Virus record (IMG/VR): IMGVR_UViG_3300035670_000741
Coordinates: 1-35,289 of that record
DNA from: a virus
Direction: 5' to 3' (one strand)
DNA: 35,289 nucleotides
Positions 18,781-27,441 of the stretch are shown here, piece by piece. The notes under the pieces were generated by a model. That model saw only the letters and a list, made by a program, of their open reading frames with translations. It had not been told where the DNA came from and did no database searches. Both the position numbers and the translations under genes were made by a program. How positions within the stretch are numbered: position 1 is the stretch's first letter; each line of letters opens with the position of its first letter.

Positions 18781-20892
18781 ATGGCACTTTTTGATAATAT
18801 AAAATCCCTCTTTACCGAGAAAGCAGAAACTAAGGGCTTTAATGCTCAGGATATACAATCAGCATTTAGACCTTTAGGCGATAAAAGAAAATCCACAACT
18901 GTAGAAATCGCTAAAAGTTTACCTACCCTAACATTCCCAATTATTACAGCTCTAGCCTCTGACTTTTCTGGAATAAAGCTAAAACTACTACAGGGCGTTG
19001 AGGATAAAGAAAAACAAATTAAATATAATCCAGCCCTAACTAGTTTAATGTTTCCTAATGACCAGACTTCAAGGCTAGATTTATTCATGCAGTACTCAAT
19101 GTACATGGACATTGTAGGTGAAGTGTTTTGGTACGTTCCTAAAGCGAAACTAGGTAGAATGAGAAATATTTACACCCTAAATCCACTTGCATTACAGGAG
19201 ATTAGGTTTGACGATAATGGAACGCCTATATCCTATACCTTCACAAACGACAAATCACAACCAATTACATATTCCGCAGATGAGGTCTTAATGGATAAGA
19301 CAGTCAATTTGGGTGATTTAAGACGAGGATTTTCACCTGTAACTCCAATTGCTGAGAACATAGATACACAACAAGGTGCGATGGAATATAACAATAAATT
19401 CTTCGCAAACGATGCTACTCCATCGCTACTTCTTAAGGTCAAGAATACCCTAACAGAAGCTATGCGAAATATTATAAAAGCTAACTGGAAGCGTAACTTT
19501 GAAGGTGCTAGTAAAGCACATAGGTTTGGAATTATAGAAGGTGATACCGAAGTACAAACCCTAAGCTCTAGTCTAAGGGACATGGCATTCAAGGATATTT
19601 ACGAGGTTACAGATGGTAACATTTTAAGTAACTGGCGTGTATCTAAGACAATTATCGGGCAATCTGCTGATGTTAATCGTGCTAGTATCGAAGGAGCTGA
19701 ATATAACTATGCCAAGCGTGTACAAACTCCAAAGATGGAAAAGTTTATAGCCTTTTTGAATCATAAGTATTTACCTTTGTTCTTTGATAAGACCGATATT
19801 GTAGTAAACGATATTCGCTTTGAATATGAAAATCCTGTAACACAAGACAAAGAAACTACAGCACGAATTGCACAAATTGGAACTGGTAACAAGCAGTTTA
19901 TGTCTATAAACGAGGCTCGTGATATGCTAGGTTTAGAAAAATTAGAAGGTGAAGAATATGACGAAATCGAAATGCCAGAAGAACCAGTTGAAACACCAGA
20001 AGCTCCAGAACAACCGCAAGAAGAAAAGCCAGAGCCAGAGGATATGCCAGAAGACGACAAGGAAAAGCAAATCGAAAGTCTTAAAATGGCACTAGAAGGC
20101 ACTATTGAGGACTTAAAGGCTATGGAATCCTTTGAACAGGTTAAAGCTATGCAGGTTGCAGAAATTGAAAAGAAGCATATTGAAAAGGCATTAAAAAGAG
20201 AAGCCAAACTAGAGCCTATACTAGATACCTTCTTTGCAGAACAACAAGCTAGAGTAATTGCCAACTTGGAATCTCAGGGTGTAAAGAGTATTAAAGCCTA
20301 TGGCGATATACTAGATGACCCAAACGAAGTGAGCCTAATGTTTAACGCTATGTTTCCATTCTTCTCGAAGTTAGCAAAACAGGCTTGGAAAGATGCAAAT
20401 GATAGAACTGGTGTAAGACTCCCTGCTACTGAGGCGGAAATTGCTCAGGTTGCTGAGAATGTAACCCGAAAGGCGGTTTTAGAAGTTACTAGCAATACAG
20501 GAAAGGACTTAAACTCGATATTAGAACAAGCGGTTATTAAAGGCTCTAGCATTCCAGAGATAGCTAAAGAAATTGGGGCTTTGTACGATGGCTACAAAGG
20601 TGCTAGAAGTCGAGTTATTGCACGAACTGAAATCAATGCGGTTGTATCAGAGATTACCTACAATAACTACGAATCAGCACAACGAGATGGAATCATTAAA
20701 GGTTACTCATGGTTATCAGTTGGTGACGAGAGAACTCGTGATACCCATTCGGGAGCTGAAAGGCAAGGCGTGAAAAAAGTTGGTGAAAAGTTTAATCTAG
20801 GTGGTGAGTTAGCAAGGTATCCGGGAGACCCAAGCCTAAGTGCAGGTGAGCGTGTCAATTGCAGATGTACTTTGGTACCAGAGATTTTTTAG
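18781..20892 (+). CDS. Portal-MuF fusion protein
   Basis: This 703-residue protein has an HK97-type portal in its first 400 residues (for example YNPALTSLMFPNDQTSRLDL and NKFFANDATPSLLLK). An acidic proline-rich linker follows (PEEPVETPEAPEQPQEEKPE), then a C-terminal Mu F-like head morphogenesis domain (VIARTEINAVVSE, then WLSVGDERTRDTHS, ending ERVNCRCTLVPEIF). The portal forms the ring for DNA entry; MuF domains are usually carried on a separate minor head protein. The acidic linker may act as a flexible tether. Confidence 0.85.
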   Translation: MALFDNIKSLFTEKAETKGFNAQDIQSAFRPLGDKRKSTTVEIAKSLPTLTFPIITALASDFSGIKLKLLQGVEDKEKQIKYNPALTSLMFPNDQTSRLDLFMQYSMYMDIVGEVFWYVPKAKLGRMRNIYTLNPLALQEIRFDDNGTPISYTFTNDKSQPITYSADEVLMDKTVNLGDLRRGFSPVTPIAENIDTQQGAMEYNNKFFANDATPSLLLKVKNTLTEAMRNIIKANWKRNFEGASKAHRFGIIEGDTEVQTLSSSLRDMAFKDIYEVTDGNILSNWRVSKTIIGQSADVNRASIEGAEYNYAKRVQTPKMEKFIAFLNHKYLPLFFDKTDIVVNDIRFEYENPVTQDKETTARIAQIGTGNKQFMSINEARDMLGLEKLEGEEYDEIEMPEEPVETPEAPEQPQEEKPEPEDMPEDDKEKQIESLKMALEGTIEDLKAMESFEQVKAMQVAEIEKKHIEKALKREAKLEPILDTFFAEQQARVIANLESQGVKSIKAYGDILDDPNEVSLMFNAMFPFFSKLAKQAWKDANDRTGVRLPATEAEIAQVAENVTRKAVLEVTSNTGKDLNSILEQAVIKGSSIPEIAKEIGALYDGYKGARSRVIARTEINAVVSEITYNNYESAQRDGIIKGYSWLSVGDERTRDTHSGAERQGVKKVGEKFNLGGELARYPGDPSLSAGERVNCRCTLVPEIF

Positions 20893-20904
20893 GCATAAAA
20901 CATT

Positions 20905-23169
20905 ATGCGAATTAAAAACATACTAAACAATTTAGAGAAGCCAAGTGAAAAGCAGGTCAAGGTAGTGAAAAAGACTATCAGACTCAAGCCAATATTAAAA
21001 CTATTGGAACAGATTAGAGCAAAAGAATATACTGTTACTCAAGTCGATACACAGCCTATCGTAGAAGCCTTAAAACAGCTCCAAAATCGAATTATAGAGC
21101 TAGACAGTGCCAAAGATATATCTAGTAAACTTGATTCAGTTACAGAGGCAGTTAAAAGCATAGACGTAAAACCAGAGGTGAAGGTAGAGCAAAAGGATTA
21201 CAAGTTAGATACTAAAGAGATTGTTGAATCTATTGGTAAACTAATTCCACGCCTAGAAGCTATAAAGGCAACAGACCCCGAATCTATGAAGGTAGTAATG
21301 CAAGACGTTGTAGAAACCTTGTTTAATAGAAGTGCTAAAAGCTACCTTAATGTTAGATTATCAAATGGCAAGGACTTTATAAGTGCATTTGCTACAGCAA
21401 TAGCTAATAATAATAGCGGTGTCGCTACTGAGGTAACCTTGCAGAATGTACTAAGTACAGTTACCGAAGGAATTACAGGACTTATTGATACTAATAACGT
21501 AACAACAACTCTTTTAGGCTCTAATGAGGTATTTACAGGTGTTGGAACTGATATACTAAACTACTCTGCTATAGCAATTCAGGTAGATGTTGACGTTGCA
21601 GGTACATTACAAATTCAGTTCTCCGAAGACAATATAGATTGGCATATAGGAGAACAATACTCTATACCAGCAGTTACTTTAGGCGAGGCGAAATTCTTTA
21701 CCCCACCAGCACAAGGTGCTTATTATCGTATTAAGTTCATAAACGGAGCCACCCCACAGGGTAGGTTTCACGTACATAGTGTATTAAAGCCTAATCCAAT
21801 TAAGTGGAGTTCCCATAATATCAATAGTAACCTACATGATGACGATGATGCAGAATTGAACGTATCTGTATTGAAACTAAGGACAGCACAAGACAACTAT
21901 GTTTCAGGAAGTGCTACAAACAGTGGAAACTTTAAGGTATCTTTAGAGGAGTTTAACGGAACTGTAAAAACGGAAGGATTACCAGTTACATTAAAAGACA
22001 ACGCTCAATTAGATGCTTTTGGTAGACAAAGGAGTTCGGAGCCTACCACACGATTTGATGTAGAGTTTATTTACGATAAACAACCATTATTGGTAGATGA
22101 GGTTGTCGTTACAGGTGGAACTGCAACCCACGATACTAATTCAAGAGATGTCGTTTTAGCGGTCAATAACACGACAACAGGAACAAGTGCAGGGTTATAT
22201 TCTCATTATGATATCCCATACACAGCAGGGAATTCGCAACTTATAGATATTACAGGAACGCTTGATGATACAAACTTGGGCAATGGAATTGCTTATACTT
22301 TTGTTAGAACAAAGGTAAGTGGTAGTGTTGTTGAAACAGTTACACCTCAAAGCTCATGGTCAAACCTAACAACAGGTGTCAACTGGCAGTATTCCCATAT
22401 TTTAATGATAGACTTCCAATCGCTAAAAGTAGGTAGAATTAGGTACTTCTTGGTACAAGGCGGTGTCCCTGTACAAATTGACGAAGTACACAACGATAAC
22501 GTAAGAAAAACAGGGTATTGGCAACGACCTACACTTCCGCTTTATTGGAGAACTTATAATGGTGCAACCTATACTTATATGGAGATGGGCTATGGTGATG
22601 ATGAGAACGCAGTTGGTTTACGTTATAGAGTTACTAAAAACGCAACAGCCACGTTGAGGGCTATTTGTGGAACTGTAAAATCAGAGGGTGGAAAGCCTAT
22701 CTTAGAACTAGATGGTTTACCTTTTGGTATATCAAATAGGATAACACCTGTAGTTGTTTCGACAACACTTATTCCTATTTTATCTATAAGAATGGGTGCT
22801 AACTTTAACTCATTGGTAAATAGAGGACTTGCTCTAGCAAAAGGGCTTGATATTCAAACTGATAATCCTATTAACCTTCGTGTGTTATACAGACCAACAT
22901 TAACAGGTGCATCGTGGACTGCTGTAGATGCTAATTCTTTTATGGAATACGATGTAAGTGCAACTGCTGTAACAGGTGGCACTTTGGTTCAGGATATTCC
23001 AGTTGCAACTTCACGAAACATCGCTACAGGAATCAAAAACGCACTAGGGAGAACAATACTATCGCAAGGTCGAACAGGAACAAGTGACATATTGTCAATT
23101 TGTGCTATAAGAAGTAGCACTACAAACGCTAACGTGTCCGCAAGTATAAACTGGGAGGAGGTTAGGTAA
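20905..23169 (+). CDS. Large head-associated protein with coiled coil and jelly-roll-like domains
   Basis: This 754-residue protein has a helical coiled-coil N-terminal part (about 1-150), then a beta-rich domain with GTLQIQFSEDNIDWHIGEQY resembling jelly-roll modules of phage structural proteins. A linker with SNLHDDDDAELNV leads to a long beta-rich C-terminal region (about 390-754). It lies between portal and protease, where decoration proteins, head fibres or minor head proteins are found. It could instead be a tail or receptor-binding protein out of place. Function is inferred from context. Confidence 0.65.
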   Translation: MRIKNILNNLEKPSEKQVKVVKKTIRLKPILKLLEQIRAKEYTVTQVDTQPIVEALKQLQNRIIELDSAKDISSKLDSVTEAVKSIDVKPEVKVEQKDYKLDTKEIVESIGKLIPRLEAIKATDPESMKVVMQDVVETLFNRSAKSYLNVRLSNGKDFISAFATAIANNNSGVATEVTLQNVLSTVTEGITGLIDTNNVTTTLLGSNEVFTGVGTDILNYSAIAIQVDVDVAGTLQIQFSEDNIDWHIGEQYSIPAVTLGEAKFFTPPAQGAYYRIKFINGATPQGRFHVHSVLKPNPIKWSSHNINSNLHDDDDAELNVSVLKLRTAQDNYVSGSATNSGNFKVSLEEFNGTVKTEGLPVTLKDNAQLDAFGRQRSSEPTTRFDVEFIYDKQPLLVDEVVVTGGTATHDTNSRDVVLAVNNTTTGTSAGLYSHYDIPYTAGNSQLIDITGTLDDTNLGNGIAYTFVRTKVSGSVVETVTPQSSWSNLTTGVNWQYSHILMIDFQSLKVGRIRYFLVQGGVPVQIDEVHNDNVRKTGYWQRPTLPLYWRTYNGATYTYMEMGYGDDENAVGLRYRVTKNATATLRAICGTVKSEGGKPILELDGLPFGISNRITPVVVSTTLIPILSIRMGANFNSLVNRGLALAKGLDIQTDNPINLRVLYRPTLTGASWTAVDANSFMEYDVSATAVTGGTLVQDIPVATSRNIATGIKNALGRTILSQGRTGTSDILSICAIRSSTTNANVSASINWEEVR

Positions 23170-23441
23170 TGGCTAATATAGTAATAACCACAACGACAAA
23201 CGCCATTAAAGTAGTCTTTAACGGTTTATCTGATGTCGTTGGTGTAAGTAAAGGCACTTGGCAAAAAAGAAGCATTATTTCGATTGTAGAGAAGCCCGAC
23301 AGGATAGAAGTTTACGTTTCAGGCGAAAGACTATGGGAAGTGTCGTTTGATAATGTAGCATTACAGGTGGACAGTGTGAATAGTGTAGCACCTATAAGCA
23401 ATAGCGACTTGTACTCAAAGCTATCAGCTTTAGTCGAGTAA
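23169..23441 (+). CDS. Small beta-rich structural protein
   Basis: This 90-residue protein is beta-rich (IVITTTTNAIKVVFNGL, then DRIEVYVSGERLWEVSF). Its ATG overlaps the stop of the large head-associated gene by 1 base, with GGAGG upstream. It may be a partner or chaperone of that protein, or a capsid decoration protein. No family is recognised with certainty. Confidence 0.65.
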   Translation: MANIVITTTTNAIKVVFNGLSDVVGVSKGTWQKRSIISIVEKPDRIEVYVSGERLWEVSFDNVALQVDSVNSVAPISNSDLYSKLSALVE

Positions 23442-23442
23442 C

Positions 23443-23472
23443 TTGGATACATCGATTGTTTTGTGTAACAAT
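23443..23472 (+). promoter_or_regulatory. Candidate promoter before the capsid maturation genes
   Basis: TTGGAT (23443-23448) and an extended -10 TGTAACAAT (box 23467-23472, 18-base spacer) lie in the 37-base gap before the protease. The ATG at 23479 follows by 6 bases. It could boost capsid gene expression. Confidence 0.4.
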
Positions 23473-23478
23473 TAAAAC

Positions 23479-24330
23479 ATGGATTCAAAACAAATAATAT
23501 TCAAAACATTAGAACGAACTGAAAAGGGTATAAGAGTTATAGCCTCAGATGATACGCTAGACAGGCAAGGCGAACGAGTTATTGCCAAAGGTTGGGACTT
23601 AAACAACTTTATGGGCAATCCTGTTATGTTAGTATCTCATGATTATAAAAAGCTACCAGTAGGAACGTGGAAGGTATATCTCAAAGACGATAAGCTAATT
23701 GCAGAACCAGAAAAATACGCAAAAACACAAGACGGAAAAGATGTAAAATCCTTAGTTGACGATGGTATCTTAAACGCTGTATCAGTAGGGTTTATTCCAT
23801 TAGAGCGTGATTCTAGGGACTATACAGTTATCACAAAAGCAGAATTGTTAGAGATTTCGTGGGTATCAGTACCAGCCAATCCAAACGCATTACGAAGGGC
23901 TTTAGAGAAAGGATTTAATCCAGTTATCACAGATGAGCTACAAAAAGAGTTAGATAAAGAAGAAGTAGTTAAAGAGAATCGCAAGGCGAAACTCAAAATG
24001 TACAGAAAGGCACTAAAAGAATTACAAGATAAGCTAGGCATTGTAGTCGAAGGAAAAGTCGAAGAAGAAGTGCAACTACAACAAGTCGTGGAGGCTGTTA
24101 AGCCAGAACAAAAAAAAGAAGCTCCACAAACCAACAATGAAACAGAAACTCTAGTCACCGATAAGGTAACTGATGAGAAGGTAGATACACAAGTGCCAAA
24201 TGAGCAAGGACAGGCAACCCCTGTAGAAGCTCCAAAAGCAGAGGAAACCCCTATTGTGAATGATACCGATGCAGAAGTAGCCGAAGAGGTTAAAAAGCAA
24301 GTACAAGAGATTTTGTCAAAATTTATATAA
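23479..24330 (+). CDS. Prohead maturation protease (U35/HK97-type) with acidic C-terminal scaffold-like tail
   Basis: This 283-residue protein has the protease fold in its first 145 residues: NPVMLVSHDYKKLPVG with catalytic His54, and LEISWVSVPANPNALR with the catalytic Ser at 127 or 130. From about residue 150 the sequence is a long charged coiled coil and then acidic, proline-rich and low in complexity (about 190-270). This tail is longer than usual and may act as scaffold in cis. It removes the capsid delta domain during maturation. It precedes the major capsid gene, as in HK97. Confidence 0.85.
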   Translation: MDSKQIIFKTLERTEKGIRVIASDDTLDRQGERVIAKGWDLNNFMGNPVMLVSHDYKKLPVGTWKVYLKDDKLIAEPEKYAKTQDGKDVKSLVDDGILNAVSVGFIPLERDSRDYTVITKAELLEISWVSVPANPNALRRALEKGFNPVITDELQKELDKEEVVKENRKAKLKMYRKALKELQDKLGIVVEGKVEEEVQLQQVVEAVKPEQKKEAPQTNNETETLVTDKVTDEKVDTQVPNEQGQATPVEAPKAEETPIVNDTDAEVAEEVKKQVQEILSKFI

Positions 24331-24348
24331 TCTATTTCTAATAAGAAA

Positions 24349-25452
24349 ATGAAAGAAGAAACAAAGTTAGGGATTGCAGAAGCAGTAAAAGAAGCTGTAT
24401 CTCCAATCTTAGAAAAACTTTCTCAGGTCGAAGCACAAAAAGAAGTTGCTCACAAAGAAGTAGCTCCTGTTTTAAGTGAGAAAGCAAAACTTGCCAACTT
24501 CATTAAAGGTATGTACGAACTTAAAAAGTTCAACAACCCAGCCGTCTTAGAGAATGTTACAGGAAAGTCTGTAAACACTTTGACCGATGGTGCAGGTGGT
24601 TATGCAGTACCAGAAGGTTGGGCAAGAGGTATTGAGAAAGTAATGAATGATTTTGGTGTCGCAAGACGTGTAACCAGATTATTCCCAATGCCAACCGTTA
24701 CCTATAACATGCCAAAGAGAGCAACCTCTGCCTCAGTTACATGGGAAACAGAAGGTGCAGTCATCAACGGATCAGAGCCAACATTTGGAAATACACAATT
24801 GGTTGCTAAGAAATTAACAGCAGGTGTCGTATTAACAAACGAATCTATCATGGACATGAATGAAAACATGGTAGAATGGGTTTCTGCTGACATGGGTGAA
24901 TCTATCTCTGGTGAAGAAGACAATCAATTCCTTAATGGAACTGGTTCGCCTTTTACAGGTGTATTAGCAGGTGCAACCGAAGTTGTTATGGCTTCTGGTG
25001 ACACTAGCTTCGCTGATGTAAGTGCTGAATACTTGATTGATGTCAAGAATGCAGTACCTCATCAACACAGAGCAGGTTCTAGCTGGATAATGTCGGATTC
25101 GGTATTTGGTTTAATCCAGAAATTGAAAACAACCGATGGTATTCCTCTATACCAAACTCTAGGAAACAGCGATAACGGAACTCTATTAGGGTATCCTGTT
25201 GTATTATCTAGCAAGGCTCCTTCAACATCTGATGATGCAGTAGACACATCGTTTATTGCCTTCGGTAGATTTGACAAGGCGGTAGTACTCGGTCAATACA
25301 AATCCTTAAGTTTCAAACTTGGAACTGAAGGTACGTTTGACGGTGTAAACCTTCTTGAAGCTGACTCTAGTGCTGTTATTGCAGTCGAAAGAATTGCAAT
25401 GGCAATTGCTCACTCTGAGTTAATCGCAAGACTAACAACCGCAGCTTCATAG
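24349..25452 (+). CDS. Major capsid protein (HK97 fold)
   Basis: This 367-residue protein has an N-terminal charged helical segment (about 1-65), a delta domain expected to be removed by the protease. The HK97 core follows, with typical stretches GGYAVPEGWARG, SWIMSDSVFGLIQKLK and LLGYPVVLSSKAPS. It forms the icosahedral shell. The gene follows the protease by 18 bases and ends in a hairpin region. Confidence 0.92.
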   Translation: MKEETKLGIAEAVKEAVSPILEKLSQVEAQKEVAHKEVAPVLSEKAKLANFIKGMYELKKFNNPAVLENVTGKSVNTLTDGAGGYAVPEGWARGIEKVMNDFGVARRVTRLFPMPTVTYNMPKRATSASVTWETEGAVINGSEPTFGNTQLVAKKLTAGVVLTNESIMDMNENMVEWVSADMGESISGEEDNQFLNGTGSPFTGVLAGATEVVMASGDTSFADVSAEYLIDVKNAVPHQHRAGSSWIMSDSVFGLIQKLKTTDGIPLYQTLGNSDNGTLLGYPVVLSSKAPSTSDDAVDTSFIAFGRFDKAVVLGQYKSLSFKLGTEGTFDGVNLLEADSSAVIAVERIAMAIAHSELIARLTTAAS

Positions 25453-25463
25453 TTGTAGTTGGT

Positions 25464-25499
25464 TTTCGGGCTAGTCACTTAAGGGGTGGCTAGTCGAAA
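25464..25499 (+). other. RNA hairpin behind the major capsid gene
   Basis: TTTCG/CGAAA, CTAG/CTAG and CAC/GTG pair in order around a TTAAGGG loop, about 12 bp with small mismatches. No T-tract follows, so it is not a standard terminator. It may protect the capsid mRNA 3' end or lower read-through. Confidence 0.55.
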
Positions 25500-25519
25500 G
25501 CTAATTTAATAAAATAAAT

Positions 25520-25753
25520 ATGTTCAAAGCAGTTAAAAACTTTATTTATGCTGGAAAAACCTATCGCATAGGTGATTTTGTATCAGATAACATCGCAATG
25601 TTGCTTGGTAATAGAGTAGAAGGTCAATTAGACGTAAAAGTACCCCAAAAACAGATTGAAGTTAAAGAGGTACACATTAAGCCGAAGATGGTTGCAAAAG
25701 CTAGAAATAAGGCAATTTTAGGGGCGAAAAAATCTAAGGTAACTAAGAAATAA
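25520..25753 (+). CDS. Small head-tail region protein
   Basis: This 77-residue protein begins MFKAVKNFIYAGKTYRIGDF, a pattern common in small phage proteins just after the major capsid gene. The C-terminus is very basic (KARNKAILGAKKSKVTKK). A connector-associated or DNA-contacting role is possible. The stop overlaps the next ATG by 1 base. Confidence 0.65.
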   Translation: MFKAVKNFIYAGKTYRIGDFVSDNIAMLLGNRVEGQLDVKVPQKQIEVKEVHIKPKMVAKARNKAILGAKKSKVTKK

Positions 25754-26322
25754 TGTTAAACACACTTTCAGAGGTAAAATTATACTTAGGGGTAGCAGGT
25801 TCTGGTGACGATGTACGAATTGAGCAGTCAATGGACTATGCTCAGTCTGTTATAGAGTCCTATGTAGGTTATGCCTTAGAAGAAACTACCTATACAGATG
25901 AAAAATATTCTACAGATGGGGATTCGGAAATCATTGTGCTTAGTGTACCAAATGTTTCTAGCGGTGATACGTTTGAAGCGAAATGGGACGGTGAGCTTAT
26001 AGATAATACTGATAATGGAGATTACAACGTGGATTGGAAGTCTGGAGTTGTACATTTTAACTATGTACCTTCTAGGCAATTTAAGCTACTCAGCTTTACT
26101 TATACAGCAGGCTACACAACTGTACCAAACGATCTAAAAATGATATTTAATAATATCGTTCGAGATATTTGGAAGGGTAGTGAAACGCAAGGTACAGTAT
26201 CAAGTGAAAGGCTGGGAGATTATTCGGTATCGTATATCAATGGTGATAGTAACTTATATGGTAGGGACATTTTAACGCCATATTACGCAACGCTAGATAA
26301 ATATAAAAGATATGATTTCTAA
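25753..26322 (+). CDS. Head-tail connector protein (HK97 gp6-like adaptor)
   Basis: This 189-residue protein starts MLNTLSEVKLYLGVAGSGDD, matching the helical start of gp6-like adaptors (LxxVKxxLxI...DxxL). The rest is beta-rich with VPNDLKMIFNNIVRDIW near the C-terminus, also typical. It would form a ring under the portal. It overlaps the next gene by 11 bases. Confidence 0.8.
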   Translation: MLNTLSEVKLYLGVAGSGDDVRIEQSMDYAQSVIESYVGYALEETTYTDEKYSTDGDSEIIVLSVPNVSSGDTFEAKWDGELIDNTDNGDYNVDWKSGVVHFNYVPSRQFKLLSFTYTAGYTTVPNDLKMIFNNIVRDIWKGSETQGTVSSERLGDYSVSYINGDSNLYGRDILTPYYATLDKYKRYDF

Positions 26323-26626
26323 TTTATACGTTCATACCTTATCGGTAGAGCCTTTAACTCAAAGTGCAACCAAAAAGCAAACTTACGGAACTGCTTTTGA
26401 TATTCGATGTTTTGTACAAGCACTAGATACAGAAGATGCCCTACAGGCTGATGGTGTATTCCAATTCTTTTACAAGGGCTATTGTGATATAAACGAGGTT
26501 ATAAAAGAGGGCGATAGGGCGAGTTTTGATGGTGAAGTATTTATAATCAAGTCGATTGCACGATACAGGATACCAAATAGGGGAATTGCACACTTACGCT
26601 TTATCTTAGCTAAGGTAAAAGACTAA
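26312..26626 (+). CDS. Head-tail joining protein (SPP1 gp16-like)
   Basis: This 104-residue protein is beta-rich, with GTAFDIRCFVQALDTED and EGDRASFDGEVFIIKSIARY, the pattern of head closure proteins that plug the connector. Size and order (after gp6-like, before gp10-like) fit. The stop overlaps the next ATG by 1 base. Confidence 0.75.
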   Translation: MISNLYVHTLSVEPLTQSATKKQTYGTAFDIRCFVQALDTEDALQADGVFQFFYKGYCDINEVIKEGDRASFDGEVFIIKSIARYRIPNRGIAHLRFILAKVKD

Positions 26627-26994
26627 TGGTAGAAACACGAATAGAAGGGCTAAAAGAGGTTATGGAGGGTCTAATAAAGGCAGGGGCTACTGATAAGTGG
26701 CTAGACAAATTTGCTGATAGGTTTCTGCTTAAGGTAGAAAAAGAATCTAAAAAAGCAATAACGCAAATGAACGCTATTGACACAGGGCTTTTAAGACGTT
26801 CCATTTACGCAAGACGTGGCGGTGTCGCTAGAGGGTACGTTTCTACTAACACAAACTACGCCAAACACGTTCACGAAGGTGAGGGAAGCAACTACAAATA
26901 TGGCAAAAGACGGTTTATGGATTCGGGGCTAGAACTAGCATACGATTCGGTAGAATTAGAGCTAGATAAATATATTTATGATATGTTCAAATAG
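26626..26994 (+). CDS. HK97 gp10-like head-tail/tail protein
   Basis: This 122-residue protein has the family signature AIDTGLLRRSIYAR followed by TNTNYAKHVHEGEG, a conserved Tyr-Ala plus Glu-Gly region of HK97 gp10-like proteins. These act at the neck or in early tail assembly. It lies in the standard order between head closure and tail completion genes. Confidence 0.85.
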   Translation: MVETRIEGLKEVMEGLIKAGATDKWLDKFADRFLLKVEKESKKAITQMNAIDTGLLRRSIYARRGGVARGYVSTNTNYAKHVHEGEGSNYKYGKRRFMDSGLELAYDSVELELDKYIYDMFK

Positions 26995-26995
26995 T

Positions 26996-27409
26996 ATGAT
27001 AAACACATTAAAAGATTGGATAGAAACACAACTAGAAACAGTTACAGAGCTTACAGGGCGTGTTTACACGTTTGTTGACGACAATACGGAATTCCCTTGT
27101 GCTTTGATTAACTTTATTGGTACACAAGCTGAAGAACAGACTACCAATACAAATTGGAGGACATATTCCTTTAGAATCAGGGTGCAATATGATTTATCAT
27201 CTGGCACGATTACTGAGGACAATATAGACACCTACTTATATGATATTGTCGATTCGATTATAGATTTATTCGATACACAAAGACGAGCAAGTGGTAATGC
27301 TCATATTTTGTCCCCAGTTGGGGGCAGATTAGACTGGTTGGATACTAACAGGTCAATACGCTATACTGATATTACATTAGATTTTAAGAAGGTTACCAAC
27401 GCAAGTTAG
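26996..27409 (+). CDS. Tail completion protein (SPP1 gp17-like / DUF3168-like)
   Basis: I start at the ATG at 26996, 1 base after the previous stop; an in-frame ATG at 26978 would add six residues and overlap the previous gene. The protein (137 residues) begins INTLKDWIETQLETV, then CALINFIGTQAEEQTTNTNW and FRIRVQYDL, the pattern of tail terminator proteins. It would stop tail tube growth and bind the neck. Confidence 0.75.
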   Translation: MINTLKDWIETQLETVTELTGRVYTFVDDNTEFPCALINFIGTQAEEQTTNTNWRTYSFRIRVQYDLSSGTITEDNIDTYLYDIVDSIIDLFDTQRRASGNAHILSPVGGRLDWLDTNRSIRYTDITLDFKKVTNAS

Positions 27410-27441
27410 GTACATTTTACATAAATTATATTTTATAAATA

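Noticed and set aside
19761-20264. 167-codon minus-strand frame inside the portal-MuF gene
   Set aside because: Low-complexity Ser-rich shadow of the acidic Pro/Glu linker on the other strand.
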